Assembly: GCA_042091035.1 (NCBI GenBank)
Contig: JBELIG010000187.1
Span: forward strand, 1-6,489
Length of the DNA: 6,489 nt
Source: AM-2324 sp042091035
GTDB taxonomy: Bacteria; Bacteroidota; Bacteroidia; Chitinophagales; Saprospiraceae
Direction of reading: 5' to 3'
Positions 5,285-6,489 of this stretch are shown one piece after another; the first letter of the stretch is position 1; every line of letters starts with the position of its first letter. The position numbers were made by a program, and so were the translations under genes. A model generated the notes under the pieces. The model saw only the letters and a program-made list of their open reading frames with translations. It ran no database searches and was not told the DNA's origin.

Positions 5285-6489
5285 ATGAAAGGTAAGAATC
5301 TAACTATAGCACAGATTATTAAGCAACTGGACATTGAGGCAATCAATGACATGCAAGAAGCTGTGCTGAATGCAGCAAAGAACCATAAAGATATTCAAGT
5401 ACTCTCCCCTACTGGTACGGGTAAGACCTTGGGCTACCTTTTTCCTCTTAGTCAATCCATTGCTAGGAATCAAAAAGCTAACCAGGCACTTATCATTTGT
5501 CCAACCAGAGAACTTGTGCTTCAAGTGGAGGCTGTATTCAAAAAAATGCAAACACCTTTCTCGATAACGGCCTGCTATGGAGGACACCCCTTCAGTGTAG
5601 AACGAAAAAACCTTGCTGAAAGTCCACAAATAATCGTAGGTACTCCAGGACGATTACTTGATCACTTCAATAGAAGAACCATAGACCCAGAAACTATACA
5701 TCATCTTATACTTGATGAATTCGATAAATCCCTAGAATTCGGATTTCACAATGAGATGAAACAAATAGCTGCAAAGCTTAGAAACATTGAAAAAAAGTAT
5801 CTAATTTCTGCCACAGAAATAGATGAGCTTCCTGCCTTTGTAGATATTAAAAAGCCTCATTCAGTCAATTACCTAAAACGAAATAAAGTCAACCAAAAGC
5901 TTCTAATTCAAAAGCACATGGTGACTGACAATAAATACGAAGCACTCTATGAGGTTTTATCAAGCTTGGAAGATAAGTCTTGTATTGTTTTCTGTAATCA
6001 TAGAGCAACAATAGATAATTTAGTAGAATTCCTGAGTGAAAAAAAGATGACCTTCGCAGCCTATCATGGAAAACTAGAGCAAGAAGAACGTGAACTTTCC
6101 ATTACACAACTGCGCAATGGAAGTACAAATATTCTTATTTCAACAGACCTTGCTGCTCGAGGCTTAGATATTCCACAATTGGACTGCATTATTCATTTTC
6201 ATATTCCGAAATATGAAAAAGAATTCACCCACAGAAATGGTCGTACTGCAAGAATGCATGCGCACGGATCTGCAATAATCTTACTCAAAGAAACGGATGA
6301 ATTCAGCTATTTGGACCAAAATATACCGACGTTTAAGTTGGACCAAAAACCAGTCACTCACCCAGATTGGATAACCCTTAAGCTGCCGCTCGGAAGAAAA
6401 GACAAAATCAATAAGATCGATATTGTAGGCTTTATGTACAAAACCATAGGCTTAAACAAAGAGGAGCTTGGCATCATCGAAGTAAAAGA
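5285..6489 (+). CDS. DbpA-like DEAD-box ATP-dependent RNA helicase, 3'-truncated by the window edge
   Basis: The frame is open from ATG 5285 to the last base: 401 full codons plus 2 nt. The two RecA-like domains show the helicase motifs in order: Q-motif Gln24 in a degenerate setting, motif I SPTGTGKT (41-48), Ia PTRELVLQ (73-80), GG (99-100), Ib TPGRLLDHF (120-128), II DEFD (144-147) in place of DEAD, III SAT (175-177), IV CIVFCNHR (233-240), V STDLAARGLDIP (286-297), and VI HRNGRTAR (316-323). From about 361, TLKLPLGRKDKINKIDIVGF followed by an IGL...LGIIEV stretch resembles the start of the DbpA C-terminal RNA-binding domain, which in E. coli DbpA binds 23S rRNA helix 92 during 50S assembly. 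Roughly 35 residues should be missing at the right edge. The ATG at 5351 (Met23) would cut the Q-motif region, so 5285 is preferred. The role in large-subunit assembly is inferred from the family. Confidence 0.93.
   Translation, partial: MKGKNLTIAQIIKQLDIEAINDMQEAVLNAAKNHKDIQVLSPTGTGKTLGYLFPLSQSIARNQKANQALIICPTRELVLQVEAVFKKMQTPFSITACYGGHPFSVERKNLAESPQIIVGTPGRLLDHFNRRTIDPETIHHLILDEFDKSLEFGFHNEMKQIAAKLRNIEKKYLISATEIDELPAFVDIKKPHSVNYLKRNKVNQKLLIQKHMVTDNKYEALYEVLSSLEDKSCIVFCNHRATIDNLVEFLSEKKMTFAAYHGKLEQEERELSITQLRNGSTNILISTDLAARGLDIPQLDCIIHFHIPKYEKEFTHRNGRTARMHAHGSAIILLKETDEFSYLDQNIPTFKLDQKPVTHPDWITLKLPLGRKDKINKIDIVGFMYKTIGLNKEELGIIEVK

Noticed and set aside
5300..5629. Minus-strand 109-codon open frame
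   Set aside because: It lies antisense inside the well-supported helicase coding sequence, has no recognisable domain, and is explained as a chance open frame.
1..6489. A new defence, mobile or biosynthetic system
   Set aside because: All five genes belong to recognisable families, no transposase, integrase, nuclease, toxin or reverse transcriptase is present, there are no flanking repeats, and the gene orientations form three plus-strand units and one minus-strand operon with no shared theme.

Overview
The window looks like a chromosomal segment of a low-GC member of the Bacteroidota (Cytophaga-Flavobacterium side). Four things point there. The first gene encodes a PKD-repeat surface protein ending in a gliding-motility/type IX secretion C-terminal domain. 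A perfect TAnnTTTG -7 box of the Bacteroidota housekeeping type lies before the last gene. No gene start shows a clear Shine-Dalgarno sequence. The DEAD-box helicase has a motif II spelled DEFD. The organism call is an inference from these features; no rRNA or other phylogenetic marker is present.

Layout, left to right: (1) the 3' part of a plus-strand gene for a secreted multi-PKD protein, cut by the left edge; (2) a strong symmetric hairpin terminator shared with the convergent minus-strand operon; (3) that operon, transcribed right to left, with a GPH-family (MelB-like) membrane symporter followed 3 nt later by purC; (4) a 75-bp divergent intergenic region; (5) a plus-strand stand-alone ketoacyl-ACP synthase III (FabH family) with an insertion of about 35 residues; (6) a hairpin terminator and a Bacteroidota-type promoter in a 91-bp gap; (7) a DbpA-like DEAD-box RNA helicase, plus strand, running off the right edge inside its RNA-binding domain. 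The helicase reading frame is open from 5285 to the last base.

The genes do not form one pathway. They cover surface adhesion/secretion, purine synthesis plus small-molecule uptake, fatty-acid chain initiation, and ribosome or RNA metabolism. About 97% of the window is coding and no gap exceeds 91 bp. I see no tRNA, rRNA, mobile element, CRISPR array or phage-like cassette, and no sign of a previously undescribed system. The points worth a second look are small: a regular cysteine ladder in the PKD array broken by a one-base Cys-to-Gly change, a terminator that contains both neighbouring stop codons, a symporter without the MelB sugar-binding aspartates, an enlarged KAS III, and a probably leaderless helicase mRNA.
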